Positions 1 through 6,740 are shown, numbered from the stretch's first letter. The stretch: 8,431 bases of DNA from Sphingomonas bacterium (GCF_903643065.1 NZ_CAHJWX010000052.1:1-8431); one strand, 5' to 3'. Numbers and translations: made by a program. Notes: generated by a model from the letters alone, not told the origin.

Positions 1-114
1 GGGGCCGTAGCCGCCCGGGCCGCCCGGCGGTGGCGTGCCCGGCGGAGACTGCGCGACGGCGAGGCCGGCGGCGGTGAGGACAAAGGCGGTGGCGCCGGCA
101 ACGAGCGGGTTCAT
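1..114 (-). CDS. Exported Gly/Pro-rich protein, N-terminal part only
   Basis: Only the first 38 codons are in the window; the gene runs off the left edge. The ATG at 114 is preceded by GGAGAA (120-125) at a spacing of 5 bases, a good ribosome binding site. The peptide begins with a hydrophobic Ala/Val/Leu stretch (residues 4-20) ending in AVA-Q, which resembles a signal peptidase I site after residue 21, and continues with SPPGTPPPGGPGGYGP, a low-complexity Gly/Pro tail. Unusually, the n-region has no Lys or Arg. I infer a small secreted or periplasmic protein; the function is not recognisable. It lies downstream of the double TetR gene on the same strand, but the 89-bp gap with its own dyads suggests a separate promoter. 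Confidence 0.65.
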   Translation of the reverse strand, partial: MNPLVAGATAFVLTAAGLAVAQSPPGTPPPGGPGGYGP

Positions 115-203
115 GGGCGTTCTCCGGATGGATCAGGCCGTGTAGACGCGACGTGTCGCCGGCATGTGTCCGGCCATGGCCGAACTGTCGCAAATTGTCG
201 CAC
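115..203. promoter_or_regulatory. Upstream region with direct repeat and two dyads
   Basis: This gap separates the TetR stop codon from the start of the exported protein. It holds a direct repeat TGTCGCA at 186-192 and 196-202 (10-bp period; TGCGACA when read in the direction of the downstream gene), a perfect palindrome CGGCCATGGCCG at 171-182, and a dyad GCGAC-GT-GTCGC at 148-159. Repeats with one helical turn between them are typical of tandem binding by OmpR-type response regulators, but no regulator is identified here. No T-run follows any dyad, so a classical terminator for the TetR gene is not seen. I could not find a convincing -35/-10 pair. Confidence 0.35.
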
Positions 204-1448
204 TCAGGCGCCCAGCGCCCGATCGTCGAACAGGCCGTGGAACAGGCACGACCCGTACATCGCGATCGCCCGCTCGCGCGGCATGGTGGCGGCCCATTTG
301 CGCATGTCGAAGGCGGCGTTCTGCAACGCCATCAGCGCCTGCGCGGCGATCAGCGCGTCGACCGGGCGGACCGAGCCTTCGGCGGCGCCGTCCATCATCG
401 TGCCGGCATAGCGCCGCGCGATGCGGTTCGAGCGGTCCACCATCGCGGTCCGGACATCGACGGGCAGGCCGGACAGCGCGGTGGTGCGCAACAACGGCGC
501 GCGCTCGGCGAACTGCACGTCGAGCAGCGTCGCCACCGCGCTGGTCAGCCGCTGCCAGTGCGAGCCGCCGGCGCGGTCGGCGGCGGCCTGCGCGTCGCCG
601 ATCGTGTCGAAGCTGCGCCGGTAGCAGGCGATCACCAGCTCGTCCTTCGCGTCCAGATGATGGTAGAAGCTGCCCTTGGTGACGTTGAGCTCGCCGGCGA
701 TGCGCTGGACGCTGGCGCCGCGATAGCCGAGCGTGTTGATCAGCCGGGTCGCGGCGATCAGGAACTGCGCGCGCCCCGGCTCGCGCTCCTCGTGCGCCAG
801 GTCGAGCAGCTCGGGCGTCCAGCGCGCGCCGGGCACCGCGAGGCCGTGCGCGAACAGGTCCATCAGCCGATCGACGACGCGGGTCCACTGGTCCGGCTCG
901 TAGCGGGCGAGCACCACCGGCAGCCAGAAGGTATTCTCCAGCAGCACGTGCGCGCGCGCGCCATGCAGGTCCTTGGCCGCGCGTGTCCCGGCCGCGCCCC
1001 AGAGCGCGCGGGTGCGCCGGAACACCTCGCGCCAGCCGGCCATCAGCCGCGTCCGCGCCGGCTCCTCCGTTGCGCGCAGGTCGGACAGCACCGCCAGCGG
1101 CCGCTCGGCCTCCTCGCGCACGCGGACCAGCCGTTCGAGGTTGAGCTGAAGATAGCGGCGCACGCGGTCGGCGGCGGTCGGCTCGCGCGCGGCGGTGTCG
1201 AGCATGCGGAGCAGGTAATCGAGCGTGTGCTCGAAGGCGGCGGCGGCCAGCTCGTCCTTGCGCTTGAAATAATAGGTGACGCTGGTGGTGTTGAGCCCGA
1301 CACGGCGCGCGACATCGGCGAAGGTCATGCCCTTCGCGCTCTGTTCGTTGATCGCCTCGGCCGCGGCGGCGAGGATCGCATCGCGTTTGCGCCGAAAGCG
1401 CGCCGTGCCCGCCTCGGCGTCCTCTCCCGTCGCCCCCTCTCCGCTCAT
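204..1448 (-). CDS. Tandem TetR/AcrR-family regulator with two HTH modules
   Basis: This 414-residue protein is about twice the usual TetR length and contains two full TetR units. The first helix-turn-helix is at about residues 42-67 ([20 protein letters not shown], then KRKDEL); the second is at about 244-271 ([20 protein letters not shown], then HLDAKDEL). Each is followed by about 150 residues of helical ligand-binding/dimerisation sequence. TetR proteins normally act as homodimers, so one chain could act as a built-in pseudo-dimer. It is divergent from the ACAD11-like gene and probably represses it and itself in response to an acyl-CoA; that role is inferred. I chose the ATG at 1448 over the GTG at 1496, because the longer start would run up to the palindromic operator candidate and adds no domain. 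The ribosome binding site is weak (TAGG, 9 bases upstream). Confidence 0.88.
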   Translation of the reverse strand: MSGEGATGEDAEAGTARFRRKRDAILAAAAEAINEQSAKGMTFADVARRVGLNTTSVTYYFKRKDELAAAAFEHTLDYLLRMLDTAAREPTAADRVRRYLQLNLERLVRVREEAERPLAVLSDLRATEEPARTRLMAGWREVFRRTRALWGAAGTRAAKDLHGARAHVLLENTFWLPVVLARYEPDQWTRVVDRLMDLFAHGLAVPGARWTPELLDLAHEEREPGRAQFLIAATRLINTLGYRGASVQRIAGELNVTKGSFYHHLDAKDELVIACYRRSFDTIGDAQAAADRAGGSHWQRLTSAVATLLDVQFAERAPLLRTTALSGLPVDVRTAMVDRSNRIARRYAGTMMDGAAEGSVRPVDALIAAQALMALQNAAFDMRKWAATMPRERAIAMYGSCLFHGLFDDRALGA

Positions 1449-1500
1449 CCGGGGAAGCCTACCAGTTTCGTTTCGAAGGACCAGCCCCTTCGTCACGCTT

Positions 1501-1528
1501 GGTCCACACGCATACGGGCGTGTTTACC
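1501..1528. promoter_or_regulatory. Candidate TetR operator, 28-bp imperfect palindrome
   Basis: The arms are GGTCCACACGC (1501-1511) and GCGTGTTTACC (1518-1528), with a 6-base centre. Nine of the 11 arm positions are complementary; the two mismatches are at arm positions 4 and 5. The site is midway between the divergent TetR start (1448) and ACAD start (1571), where a TetR-family operator controlling both genes would be expected. The palindrome is seen directly; binding by the neighbouring regulator is inferred. No clear sigma-70 -35/-10 elements could be assigned around it. Confidence 0.55.
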
Positions 1529-1558
1529 GAAGATCGGGTACGCTCTAGGGCTCAAGTC

Positions 1559-1568
1559 AGGGAGAGAG
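1559..1568 (+). promoter_or_regulatory. Ribosome binding site that fixes a GTG start
   Basis: The purine-rich sequence AGGGAGAGAG, with its GGAG core at 1561-1564, lies 6 bases before the GTG at 1571. This supports GTG 1571 as the start of the dehydrogenase rather than the upstream in-frame TTG at 1499. Confidence 0.7.
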
Positions 1569-1570
1569 CC

Positions 1571-2869
1571 GTGGACTTCACGCTGAGCGAGCGCGAGACC
1601 CATTTTCGCGACCGGGTGCGCGATTTCATCGCGCGCGAAATCGCGCCGCGTGACGACCAGTATCGTCAGCAGGCGAGCGAGGGCGAGCGCTGGAAGGTGA
1701 TCCCGGTGATCGAGGCGATGAAGGAAAAGGCCAGGGCCGCCGGCCTGTGGAACTTCTTCATGCCGCCGCCGTCGGGTCAGCATCAGGTCGACGACACGTT
1801 CGAGTTCGAGGGCGCGCGACTCACCAACCTCGAATACGCGCTGTGCGCCGAGGAGATGGGCAAGATCGGCTGGGCGTCCGAATGCTTCAACTGCTCGGCG
1901 CCCGATACCGGCAACATGGAGGTGTTCCACCGCTATGGCACCCGGCCGCAGAAGGAGCGCTGGCTCAAGCCGCTGATGCATGGCGAGATCCGTTCCGCCT
2001 TCCTGATGACCGAGCCGGCGGTGGCGTCGTCGGACGCGACCAACATCGAGACGCGGATGGAGCGGGACGGCGACCACTACGTCATCAACGGCACCAAATG
2101 GTGGTCGTCGGGCGTCGGCGATCCACGCTGCGCGGTCGCGATCGTGATGGGCAAGACCGATCCGGCGGGCGCGCGCCACGCGCAGCAGTCGCAGCTGATC
2201 GTGCCGTTGGACACGCCGGGCGTGACGATCAAGCGGATGCTGTCCGTCTATGGCTATGACCATGCGCCGCACGGCCATGGCGAGGTCGAACTGAAGGATG
2301 TGCGCGTGCCGGTGGAGAACGTGCTGCTGGGCGAGGGACGTGGGTTCGAGATCGCGCAGGGGCGGCTGGGGCCGGGGCGCATCCACCATTGCATGCGTAC
2401 CATCGGCGTCGCGGAGACCGCGGTCGCGGCGATGGCGCGGCGGCTGCTCGGCCGCGTCGCGTTCGGCAAGACGCTGGCGAGCCAATCGGTCTGGGAACAG
2501 CGGCTCGCCAAGGCACGCACGGACATCGAGATGACGCGGCTGCTGTGCCTGAAAGCCGCCGACATGATGGACAAGGCGGGCAACAAGAGCGCGCAGCTGG
2601 AGATCGCGATGATCAAGGTGGCGGCACCCACCATGGCGCTGCAGATTCTGGACGACGCGATCCAGGCGCATGGCGGCGGCGGCGTCTCCGACGATTTCCA
2701 CCTGGCGAGCGCCTGGGCGTCGATGCGGACGCTGCGCTTCGCCGACGGACCCGACGAGGTGCACAACCGGGCGATCGCGCGGCACGAGTTCGGCAAATAC
2801 GCGGAACACCGCGCGCCAGCGGAGAACGACCGGCGGGTGTCGCCGGGCGACGTGGCGGCGAGCCGCTGA
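1571..2869 (+). CDS. ACAD11-like acyl-CoA dehydrogenase (LvaC-type)
   Basis: A 432-residue flavoprotein of the acyl-CoA dehydrogenase superfamily. The motif [16 protein letters not shown] (144-159), [20 protein letters not shown] (256-275), the [10 protein letters not shown] segment (366-375) and ADGPDEVH (391-398) are the hallmarks of the ACAD10/ACAD11 branch. Where ordinary members have the catalytic Glu of the YEGT motif, this protein has Asp392 in ADGP, as I recall for this branch. In that branch the dehydrogenase domain works with an APH-like kinase on 4-hydroxyacyl-CoAs: the kinase adds a phosphate and the dehydrogenase partner eliminates it, giving an enoyl-CoA that can enter beta-oxidation. 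In P. putida the two are LvaC and LvaA. The kinase gene follows here after 42 bases, so the two probably form an operon. The start is GTG, supported by GGAG 6 bases upstream. Substrate chain length is unknown. An ordinary acyl-CoA dehydrogenase role remains possible. Confidence 0.9.
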   Translation: MDFTLSERETHFRDRVRDFIAREIAPRDDQYRQQASEGERWKVIPVIEAMKEKARAAGLWNFFMPPPSGQHQVDDTFEFEGARLTNLEYALCAEEMGKIGWASECFNCSAPDTGNMEVFHRYGTRPQKERWLKPLMHGEIRSAFLMTEPAVASSDATNIETRMERDGDHYVINGTKWWSSGVGDPRCAVAIVMGKTDPAGARHAQQSQLIVPLDTPGVTIKRMLSVYGYDHAPHGHGEVELKDVRVPVENVLLGEGRGFEIAQGRLGPGRIHHCMRTIGVAETAVAAMARRLLGRVAFGKTLASQSVWEQRLAKARTDIEMTRLLCLKAADMMDKAGNKSAQLEIAMIKVAAPTMALQILDDAIQAHGGGGVSDDFHLASAWASMRTLRFADGPDEVHNRAIARHEFGKYAEHRAPAENDRRVSPGDVAASR

Positions 2870-2901
2870 TCCACCTTCGCGGGCGAACCGCGGATGCGGA
2901 T

Positions 2902-2906
2902 GGAGG
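2902..2906 (+). promoter_or_regulatory. Ribosome binding site of the kinase gene
   Basis: GGAGG lies 5 bases before the ATG at 2912 and only 2 bases before the ATG at 2909. It therefore favours 2912 as the start and excludes the ATGs at 2894 and 2900, which lie upstream of it. Confidence 0.65.
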
Positions 2907-2911
2907 ACATG

Positions 2912-3979
2912 ATGGCTGACGACACGCCGGCGACCATGGCCGGTACGATCCCCGTCGCGGACAGGGACCGGCTCGACCTCGATCGGCTTGCCGCCTGGAT
3001 GACCGCCAACGTCGCCGGGTTCGTCGGGCCGCTCGCCTATGAGAAGTTCGCCGGCGGGCAATCCAACCCGACCTACAAGCTCTCCAGCCCGTCCGGCCCC
3101 TATGTGCTGCGCCGCAAGCCGTTCGGCAGGCTGCTGCCGTCCGCGCACGCGGTCGATCGCGAGTACCGCGTCATCGCCGGGCTGTACCCGACCGGCTTCC
3201 CCGTCGCGCGGCCGTATGGCTTGTGCACGGACGAGGACGTGATCGGGACGATGTTCTACGTCATGGGATATGCGCGGGGGCGCAACCTATGGGACGGGAC
3301 GCTGCCCGATGTGCCGGCGGCGGAGCGGACCGCGATTTATCATGCGATGGGCGACACGCTCGCCGCGCTCCACAACACCGACCACGTCGCCGCCGGACTG
3401 GCCACCCATGGCAAGCCGGGCAACTATTTCGCGCGGCAGGTGGAGCGCTGGACCCGGCAGTACCGGATGTCCGAGACCGAGCCGATGCCGGCGGTCGAGC
3501 GGCTGATCGAGTGGCTGCCGCGCACGGTGCCCGAGCAGACGCGGACCAGCATCGTCCATGGCGACTATCGCATCGACAACATGATCTTCGCCTCCGCCGA
3601 GCCGCGCGTAGTCGCGGTGCTCGACTGGGAGCTGTCGACCCTGGGCGATCCGCTGGCGGACTTCAGCTATTTCCTGATGAGCTGGGTGACGCCGCCCGAC
3701 GGACGCGCTGGTGTGATGGGACGGACGGGGCCGGCGACGGGCATCCCCACGGTCGAGGAGATGGCCGAGCGCTATTGCCTGGCGACGGGGCGCGACGGCG
3801 TGCCGGACCTGAACTGGTATTTCAGCTACAACCTGTTCCGGCTGACCGGCATCGTGCAGGGGATCAAGCAGCGCATCGCCGACGGCACCGCGTCGAGCGC
3901 GCAAGCGGAGCGGAGTGCCGCCGGTGTGTACCGACTGGCGGCGGCGAGCTGGGCGTTCGCGGAGAAGGCGGGGGCGTGA
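2912..3979 (+). CDS. APH-fold phosphotransferase (LvaA / ACAD11 kinase-domain type)
   Basis: A 355-residue aminoglycoside-phosphotransferase-fold kinase. The nucleotide-binding loop is FAGGQSNPTY (46-55) and the ATP-contacting lysine is probably Lys69 in VLRRKP. The catalytic Brenner motif HGDYRIDN is at 216-223 (Asp218 as base, Asn223 for metal), and the second metal site is LDWE at 237-240. All key kinase residues are present. GGQSNPTY together with DWELSTLGDPLADF is characteristic of the ACAD10/ACAD11 N-terminal domain and of bacterial LvaA-like proteins rather than of antibiotic-resistance enzymes. The likely reaction is ATP-dependent phosphorylation of a 4-hydroxyacyl-CoA, whose phosphate the upstream dehydrogenase then removes; this is family knowledge plus context. 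The short intergenic gap indicates co-transcription. Databases often label such proteins simply as phosphotransferase family. Confidence 0.88.
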   Translation: MADDTPATMAGTIPVADRDRLDLDRLAAWMTANVAGFVGPLAYEKFAGGQSNPTYKLSSPSGPYVLRRKPFGRLLPSAHAVDREYRVIAGLYPTGFPVARPYGLCTDEDVIGTMFYVMGYARGRNLWDGTLPDVPAAERTAIYHAMGDTLAALHNTDHVAAGLATHGKPGNYFARQVERWTRQYRMSETEPMPAVERLIEWLPRTVPEQTRTSIVHGDYRIDNMIFASAEPRVVAVLDWELSTLGDPLADFSYFLMSWVTPPDGRAGVMGRTGPATGIPTVEEMAERYCLATGRDGVPDLNWYFSYNLFRLTGIVQGIKQRIADGTASSAQAERSAAGVYRLAAASWAFAEKAGA

Positions 3980-4093
3980 CGGGGCGTCCGATGCGCTTCC
4001 AGGATAGATCCATCATCGTCACGGCGCGGGCTCCGGCACCTCGGGCGGGCTCGCGAGCATCGTCGAAGTGCCGACGACGTGATCGTGCGCTGA
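3980..4093. other. Convergent intergenic region
   Basis: This stretch lies between the stop codons of the plus-strand kinase and the minus-strand BLUF gene. Apart from the SDR-like remnant it holds one weak hairpin, TCGTCG-AAGTG(C)-CGACGA (4060-4077), without a T-run. A perfect 14-base palindrome CAGGCGGCCGCCTG (4095-4108) overlaps the end of the BLUF gene. No clear intrinsic terminator for either operon is visible. Confidence 0.4.
3991..4082 (+). pseudogene. Frameshifted, truncated start of an SDR oxidoreductase
   Basis: The ATG at 3991, 11 bases after the kinase stop, opens with MRFQDRSIIVT, the usual first beta-strand of a short-chain dehydrogenase/reductase. The open frame then degenerates into Arg/Pro-rich sequence. 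Moving to the adjacent frame at 4023 gives GAGSGTSGGLASIVEVPTT and a stop at 4080-4082. Joined, the two parts read VT-GAGSG, the NAD(P)-binding Gly-rich turn of an SDR. One base appears to be missing after 4022, and almost the whole of the usual roughly 250-residue protein is absent. I infer a decayed third gene of the ACAD-kinase operon; SDR genes occur in related clusters (LvaD in P. putida). A chance resemblance is possible because the match is short. Confidence 0.5.
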
Positions 4094-4501
4094 TCAGGCG
4101 GCCGCCTGCCGCTCCGCGAACCCGCCGAAATAGCCGCTCAGCGTCGGGTCGGTGATCGGCGCGATCAGCGCGGCGACCGCGTCGGAGATACTCGCGCTCG
4201 CCGCCGGCGTCCGCCCCGCCTGCGCGCCCATCGCCCAGCGCGGGAACTGGCGCTCGGTGATGGTCGCGCGCGCGAGTTCCACCACGGCGAAGTGGCGCGG
4301 GTCGGCGTGGATGCGGCGATAGGTGGCCAAGACCGCGTCAGTCGGGCCCTCCAGCGCCTGGAGGAAGCGCCTGCCGCCGACGATCAGCAGGCCGCTGACC
4401 TCGACGGCCGCGTTGTTGCGTCGGGAGGCGCGCAGGATATCGGCGAGCATCTCGGGCGTGACGGGCTGACGCGAGGTGCTGATGTAGAGCAGTCGGATCA
4501 T
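4094..4501 (-). CDS. Short BLUF-domain blue-light sensor
   Basis: A 135-residue protein consisting of one BLUF (FAD blue-light sensor) domain plus a short C-terminal helical tail. It begins MIRLLYIS, and the residues that define flavin binding and photochemistry are Tyr6, Asn30, Gln48, Trp89 and Met91. Their spacing is the same as Tyr21, Asn45, Gln63, Trp104 and Met106 of AppA (offset of 15 throughout), so the sensor should be photoactive. No EAL, GGDEF or other output domain is fused; short BLUF proteins usually signal through a partner protein, which is not identifiable here. The gene is 79 bases downstream of the thioesterase on the same strand, so it may be read through from the operon or have its own promoter. 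The ribosome binding site is poor: AAGGGA lies about 13 bases upstream, in the loop of a small hairpin. Confidence 0.92.
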   Translation of the reverse strand: MIRLLYISTSRQPVTPEMLADILRASRRNNAAVEVSGLLIVGGRRFLQALEGPTDAVLATYRRIHADPRHFAVVELARATITERQFPRWAMGAQAGRTPAASASISDAVAALIAPITDPTLSGYFGGFAERQAAA

Positions 4502-4504
4502 GGG

Positions 4505-4526
4505 CGGCGAGTTTCCCTTCTCGCCG
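4505..4526. promoter_or_regulatory. Hairpin in the leader of the BLUF gene
   Basis: CGGCGAG (4505-4511) and CTCGCCG (4520-4526) form a perfect 7-bp stem with an 8-base loop. In the minus-strand transcript the loop reads AAGGGAAA, the only purine-rich ribosome-binding-like sequence near the BLUF start. The structure is seen; an effect on translation is a guess. Confidence 0.3.
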
Positions 4527-4580
4527 ACCGTCGTAGCCCTGATCGTCCAAAGAGCCGATTAACCGCGAGTCTAACCTGCA

Positions 4581-5471
4581 TCAGGGTCGGAGCCGGATCA
4601 GTCCTTCCTGCGCGACGCTCGCGACCAGTCGGCCGTCGCGCGTGAACACCCGGCCGCGATTGATGCCGCGGCCGTGCCCCGCCCAGGGGCTGTCGGTCGC
4701 GTAGAGCAGCCACTCGTCGGCGCGCGCCGGCTCGTGCAGCCAGAGCGCGTGGTCGAGGCTGGCGGCCTGCAGGCCGGGCGTCATCCAGCTGACGCCGTGC
4801 GGCATCATCGACGTCGCCATCAGCGCCATGTCGGACGCATAGGCGAGCGCGGCGCGGTGCAGCGCGGGATCGTCGGCGATCGGGGCCACGACGCGAAACC
4901 AGCTATGGCTGATCGGCGGGCGCGCGACGGGGCTGAACCAGCCGCGCGGATGGACCGGACGGATGTCGATCGGCGACCGGCGGCGCAGAAAGGCGACGCG
5001 CGATCCCTCGGGGATCAGGTGCGCGTGTTCCCGACGCAGCTCGGCCTCCGACGGGAGATCCTCGGGGCCGGGGAGGTCGGCGGGAAGCGGGTCCTGATGC
5101 GCGAGGCCGTCCTCGGGCACCTGGAACGAGGCGATCATGTTGAGGATCGGCGCGCCGCGCTGAAGCGCGATCACGCGGTGATTGGCGAAGCTCCTGCCGT
5201 CGAAATCGCGGACGACGCGATAGATGATGGGCAGCCGCTCGTCGCCGGCGCGCATGAAATAGGCGTGGAGCGAGTGCGCGACCTTGCCGTCTACCGAGCG
5301 CTGCGCCGCCTGGAGCGCCTGCGCGATCACCTGCCCGCCGAACACGCGGCCCTCGCCGCCGGGGTTGCGGGCACCGCGATACAGGTCGGTGTCCAGCTCC
5401 TCGCCATCGAGCAGCGCGACCAGCCCGGCGGCAAGCTCGGCGGGGAGGGGCGGCATCCAGTCGTCGGTCAT
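4581..5471 (-). CDS. TesB-type acyl-CoA thioesterase II
   Basis: A 296-residue double-hotdog thioesterase that hydrolyses acyl-CoA to free acid and CoA in the cytoplasm. The N-terminal hotdog has RVFGGQVIAQALQAAQ (42-57) and the HSLHAYFMRAGD segment (66-77); the C-terminal one has LAYASDMAL (209-217) and SLDHALWLH (238-246). The catalytic set of E. coli TesB (Asp204, Thr228, Gln278) maps with a constant offset of 10 to Asp214, Ser238 and Gln288, so Thr is replaced by Ser and the other two are kept. The ATG at 5471 overlaps the TGA of the upstream small ACAD gene by one base (TGATG), pointing to translational coupling; an in-frame TTG one codon earlier is less likely. Context suggests release of products or recycling of CoA within this acyl-CoA operon. 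Confidence 0.93.
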   Translation of the reverse strand: MTDDWMPPLPAELAAGLVALLDGEELDTDLYRGARNPGGEGRVFGGQVIAQALQAAQRSVDGKVAHSLHAYFMRAGDERLPIIYRVVRDFDGRSFANHRVIALQRGAPILNMIASFQVPEDGLAHQDPLPADLPGPEDLPSEAELRREHAHLIPEGSRVAFLRRRSPIDIRPVHPRGWFSPVARPPISHSWFRVVAPIADDPALHRAALAYASDMALMATSMMPHGVSWMTPGLQAASLDHALWLHEPARADEWLLYATDSPWAGHGRGINRGRVFTRDGRLVASVAQEGLIRLRP

Positions 5472-6610
5472 CAATAGCCCGCCGCCGTCGCCAGCGCGTC
5501 GGCGTGGAAGTTCGGATCACCGAACAGCTCGGCGAGCACGCGGTGGCGCTTCATGAAGAAGCCGATATCATATTCATCGGTCATGCCGATGCCGCCGTGC
5601 ATCTGCACGCCCTCCTGCACCGCCAGCGCGGTGGCGAGCGAGGATTGCGCCTTGGCGACGGACACCGCCTCGTCGGCACGGGGGCTGCCGGCGTCGAGCA
5701 GCTGCTGCGCCTTGAGCACGGCCGCGCGCGCGACCTCCAGTTCGGCGTACAGGTGCGCGGCGCGATGCTGGAGCGCCTGATAGCTGCCGATGGCGGTGCC
5801 GAACTGCCGGCGCTGCTTCAGATAGGCGAGCGTCAGGTCGGTGACGCCGCCGCCGACGCCGAGCAACTCGGCGGCCGCGCCGGTGCGGCCGGCCCGGAGC
5901 ATCCGATCGAGCAGCGGGATGCCTTGGTTGACCTGGCCCATCAACGCATCGCCCGCGACGACGACCTCGTCGAAGGTGACGTGCGAGGCGAGGCTTGCGT
6001 CGGCCAGCCGCACCGTCTCGATCGAGACCCCGTGGGTCCGGGGAGAGACCAGGAAGACCGACATGTTATAGCCCTCCTCACCAGGCCGGCCACCAGTGAC
6101 CGCCGAGACGATCAGCATGTCGGCGACGTGACCCTGCACCACGAACTGCTTGCGGCCGTTCAGCTTGAAGCCGTTGCCCGACGGCGTGGCCCGCACGGCC
6201 CCGTTGATCGGGCGATGCTTGGCGCCGCCGTCCAGCGCCAGGGCGAACAGCGTCTCGCCGGCGGCGATCGAGGGAAGCCATCGCCTGGCCTGATCCGGAT
6301 AAGCTCCCTTGAGCGCCTCCACCGCCGCGACCGCCGTCGTGAGGAAGGGGGACGGCGACAGGTTGCGCCCAATCTCCTCCAGCACGATGCCGGCCTCGAC
6401 ATGACCCAGGCCGAGCCCACCCGCCTCCTCGCCGATCAGGATGCCGGTGAAGCCCATCTCCGCGAACTGCTTCCACAGGTCGCGGGAGAAGCCGGTCGGG
6501 TCGCCGGCGTCGCGGAGCCGGCGCAGGTGCGCCACGGGCGCGGCATCGGCGATGAAGTCCCGCGCGGTGTCGCGGAGCATCTGTTGCTCGTCGTTCAGAT
6601 ACAGGGGCAT
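5471..6610 (-). CDS. Acyl-CoA dehydrogenase, small non-catalytic-type subunit
   Basis: A 379-residue ACAD-fold protein: N-terminal helical domain (LNDEQQMLRDTARDFI, 5-20), middle beta-domain, and C-terminal helical domain with RRQFGTAIGSYQALQH (267-282) and QMHGGIGMTDEYDIG (336-350). Where catalytic members have Y-E-G-T, this one reads AELFGDPNFH (360-369), so the usual base is missing. The loss is typical of the second subunit of heteromeric alpha2beta2 ACADs, such as PimD of pimelyl-CoA dehydrogenase and the partner subunits of the mycobacterial ChsE enzymes. The partner is probably the upstream gene at 6746-7918. The start at 6610 is preceded by AGAAGGA (6618-6624) at a 7-base spacing. That site lies at the edge of the intergenic repeat. 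The substrate is unknown. Confidence 0.88.
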   Translation of the reverse strand: MPLYLNDEQQMLRDTARDFIADAAPVAHLRRLRDAGDPTGFSRDLWKQFAEMGFTGILIGEEAGGLGLGHVEAGIVLEEIGRNLSPSPFLTTAVAAVEALKGAYPDQARRWLPSIAAGETLFALALDGGAKHRPINGAVRATPSGNGFKLNGRKQFVVQGHVADMLIVSAVTGGRPGEEGYNMSVFLVSPRTHGVSIETVRLADASLASHVTFDEVVVAGDALMGQVNQGIPLLDRMLRAGRTGAAAELLGVGGGVTDLTLAYLKQRRQFGTAIGSYQALQHRAAHLYAELEVARAAVLKAQQLLDAGSPRADEAVSVAKAQSSLATALAVQEGVQMHGGIGMTDEYDIGFFMKRHRVLAELFGDPNFHADALATAAGY

Positions 6611-6620
6611 TTCTCATTCC

Positions 6621-6662
6621 TTCTCCCCCTCCCCTTCAGGGGAGAGGGTCGGGGAGAGGGGC
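6621..6662 (+). repeat. GC-rich intergenic repeat, copy 1 (short form)
   Basis: Contains CTCCCCTTCAGGGGAG, a 6-bp stem with a TTCA loop, followed by a GGGTCGGGGAGAGGGGC tail. Compared with copy 2 it lacks about 16 bases in the middle. It resembles the mobile-looking palindromes scattered between genes in sphingomonads and other GC-rich proteobacteria; this family link is from general knowledge. Confidence 0.75.
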
Positions 6663-6683
6663 AGTGACGGACGTGCCGCTCAG

Positions 6684-6740
6684 CCCCTCTCCCGACCTTC
6701 GCTTCGCTCGGTCATCCTCTCACCTGAAGGGGAGAGGGAA
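6684..6740 (-). repeat. GC-rich intergenic repeat, copy 2 (long form, inverted)
   Basis: Read on the minus strand it shares CTCCCCTTCAGG and GGGAGAGGGGC with copy 1 but carries an extra ACCGAGCGAAGCGAAGG segment. That insert can itself form a small stem (GACC with GGTC). The copies face each other across 21 bases. Confidence 0.75.

Noticed and set aside
1449..1496. GTG start giving the TetR protein 16 more residues
   Set aside because: No ribosome binding site and no added domain; the ATG at 1448 leaves room for a promoter. Not fully excluded.
1499..1570. TTG start giving the ACAD11-like protein 24 more residues
   Set aside because: The extension is not ACAD-like, overlaps the operator candidate, and GTG 1571 has a good ribosome binding site.
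153..1586. 477-codon plus-strand open frame opposite the double TetR gene
   Set aside because: Antisense to two clear TetR modules, no domain of its own.
1493..3148. 551-codon minus-strand open frame across the ACAD11-like gene and kinase start
   Set aside because: It spans two convincing plus-strand genes, is Arg/His-rich and has no motif; a composition artefact.
2912..3979. Kinase as an antibiotic-resistance (aminoglycoside) enzyme
   Set aside because: The APH fold is shared, but the flanking ACAD11-like gene and the GGQSNPTY and DWELSTLGDP motifs point to the ACAD10/11-LvaA branch.
4095..4108. Perfect palindrome CAGGCGGCCGCCTG as terminator
   Set aside because: It has no loop and no T-run, and it encodes the end of the BLUF protein; GC-rich palindromes are expected here by chance.
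6078..6617. Minus-strand frame starting at the ATG at 6617
   Set aside because: It is out of frame with the ACAD gene, and its translation is Arg/Gly-rich without ACAD motifs; the ATG at 6610 gives the full domain.
5504..6667. Long plus-strand open frame (387 codons) opposite the small ACAD gene
   Set aside because: It lies antisense to a clear ACAD, its translation is Arg/Gly/His-rich without domains, and such frames arise from GC-rich codon bias.
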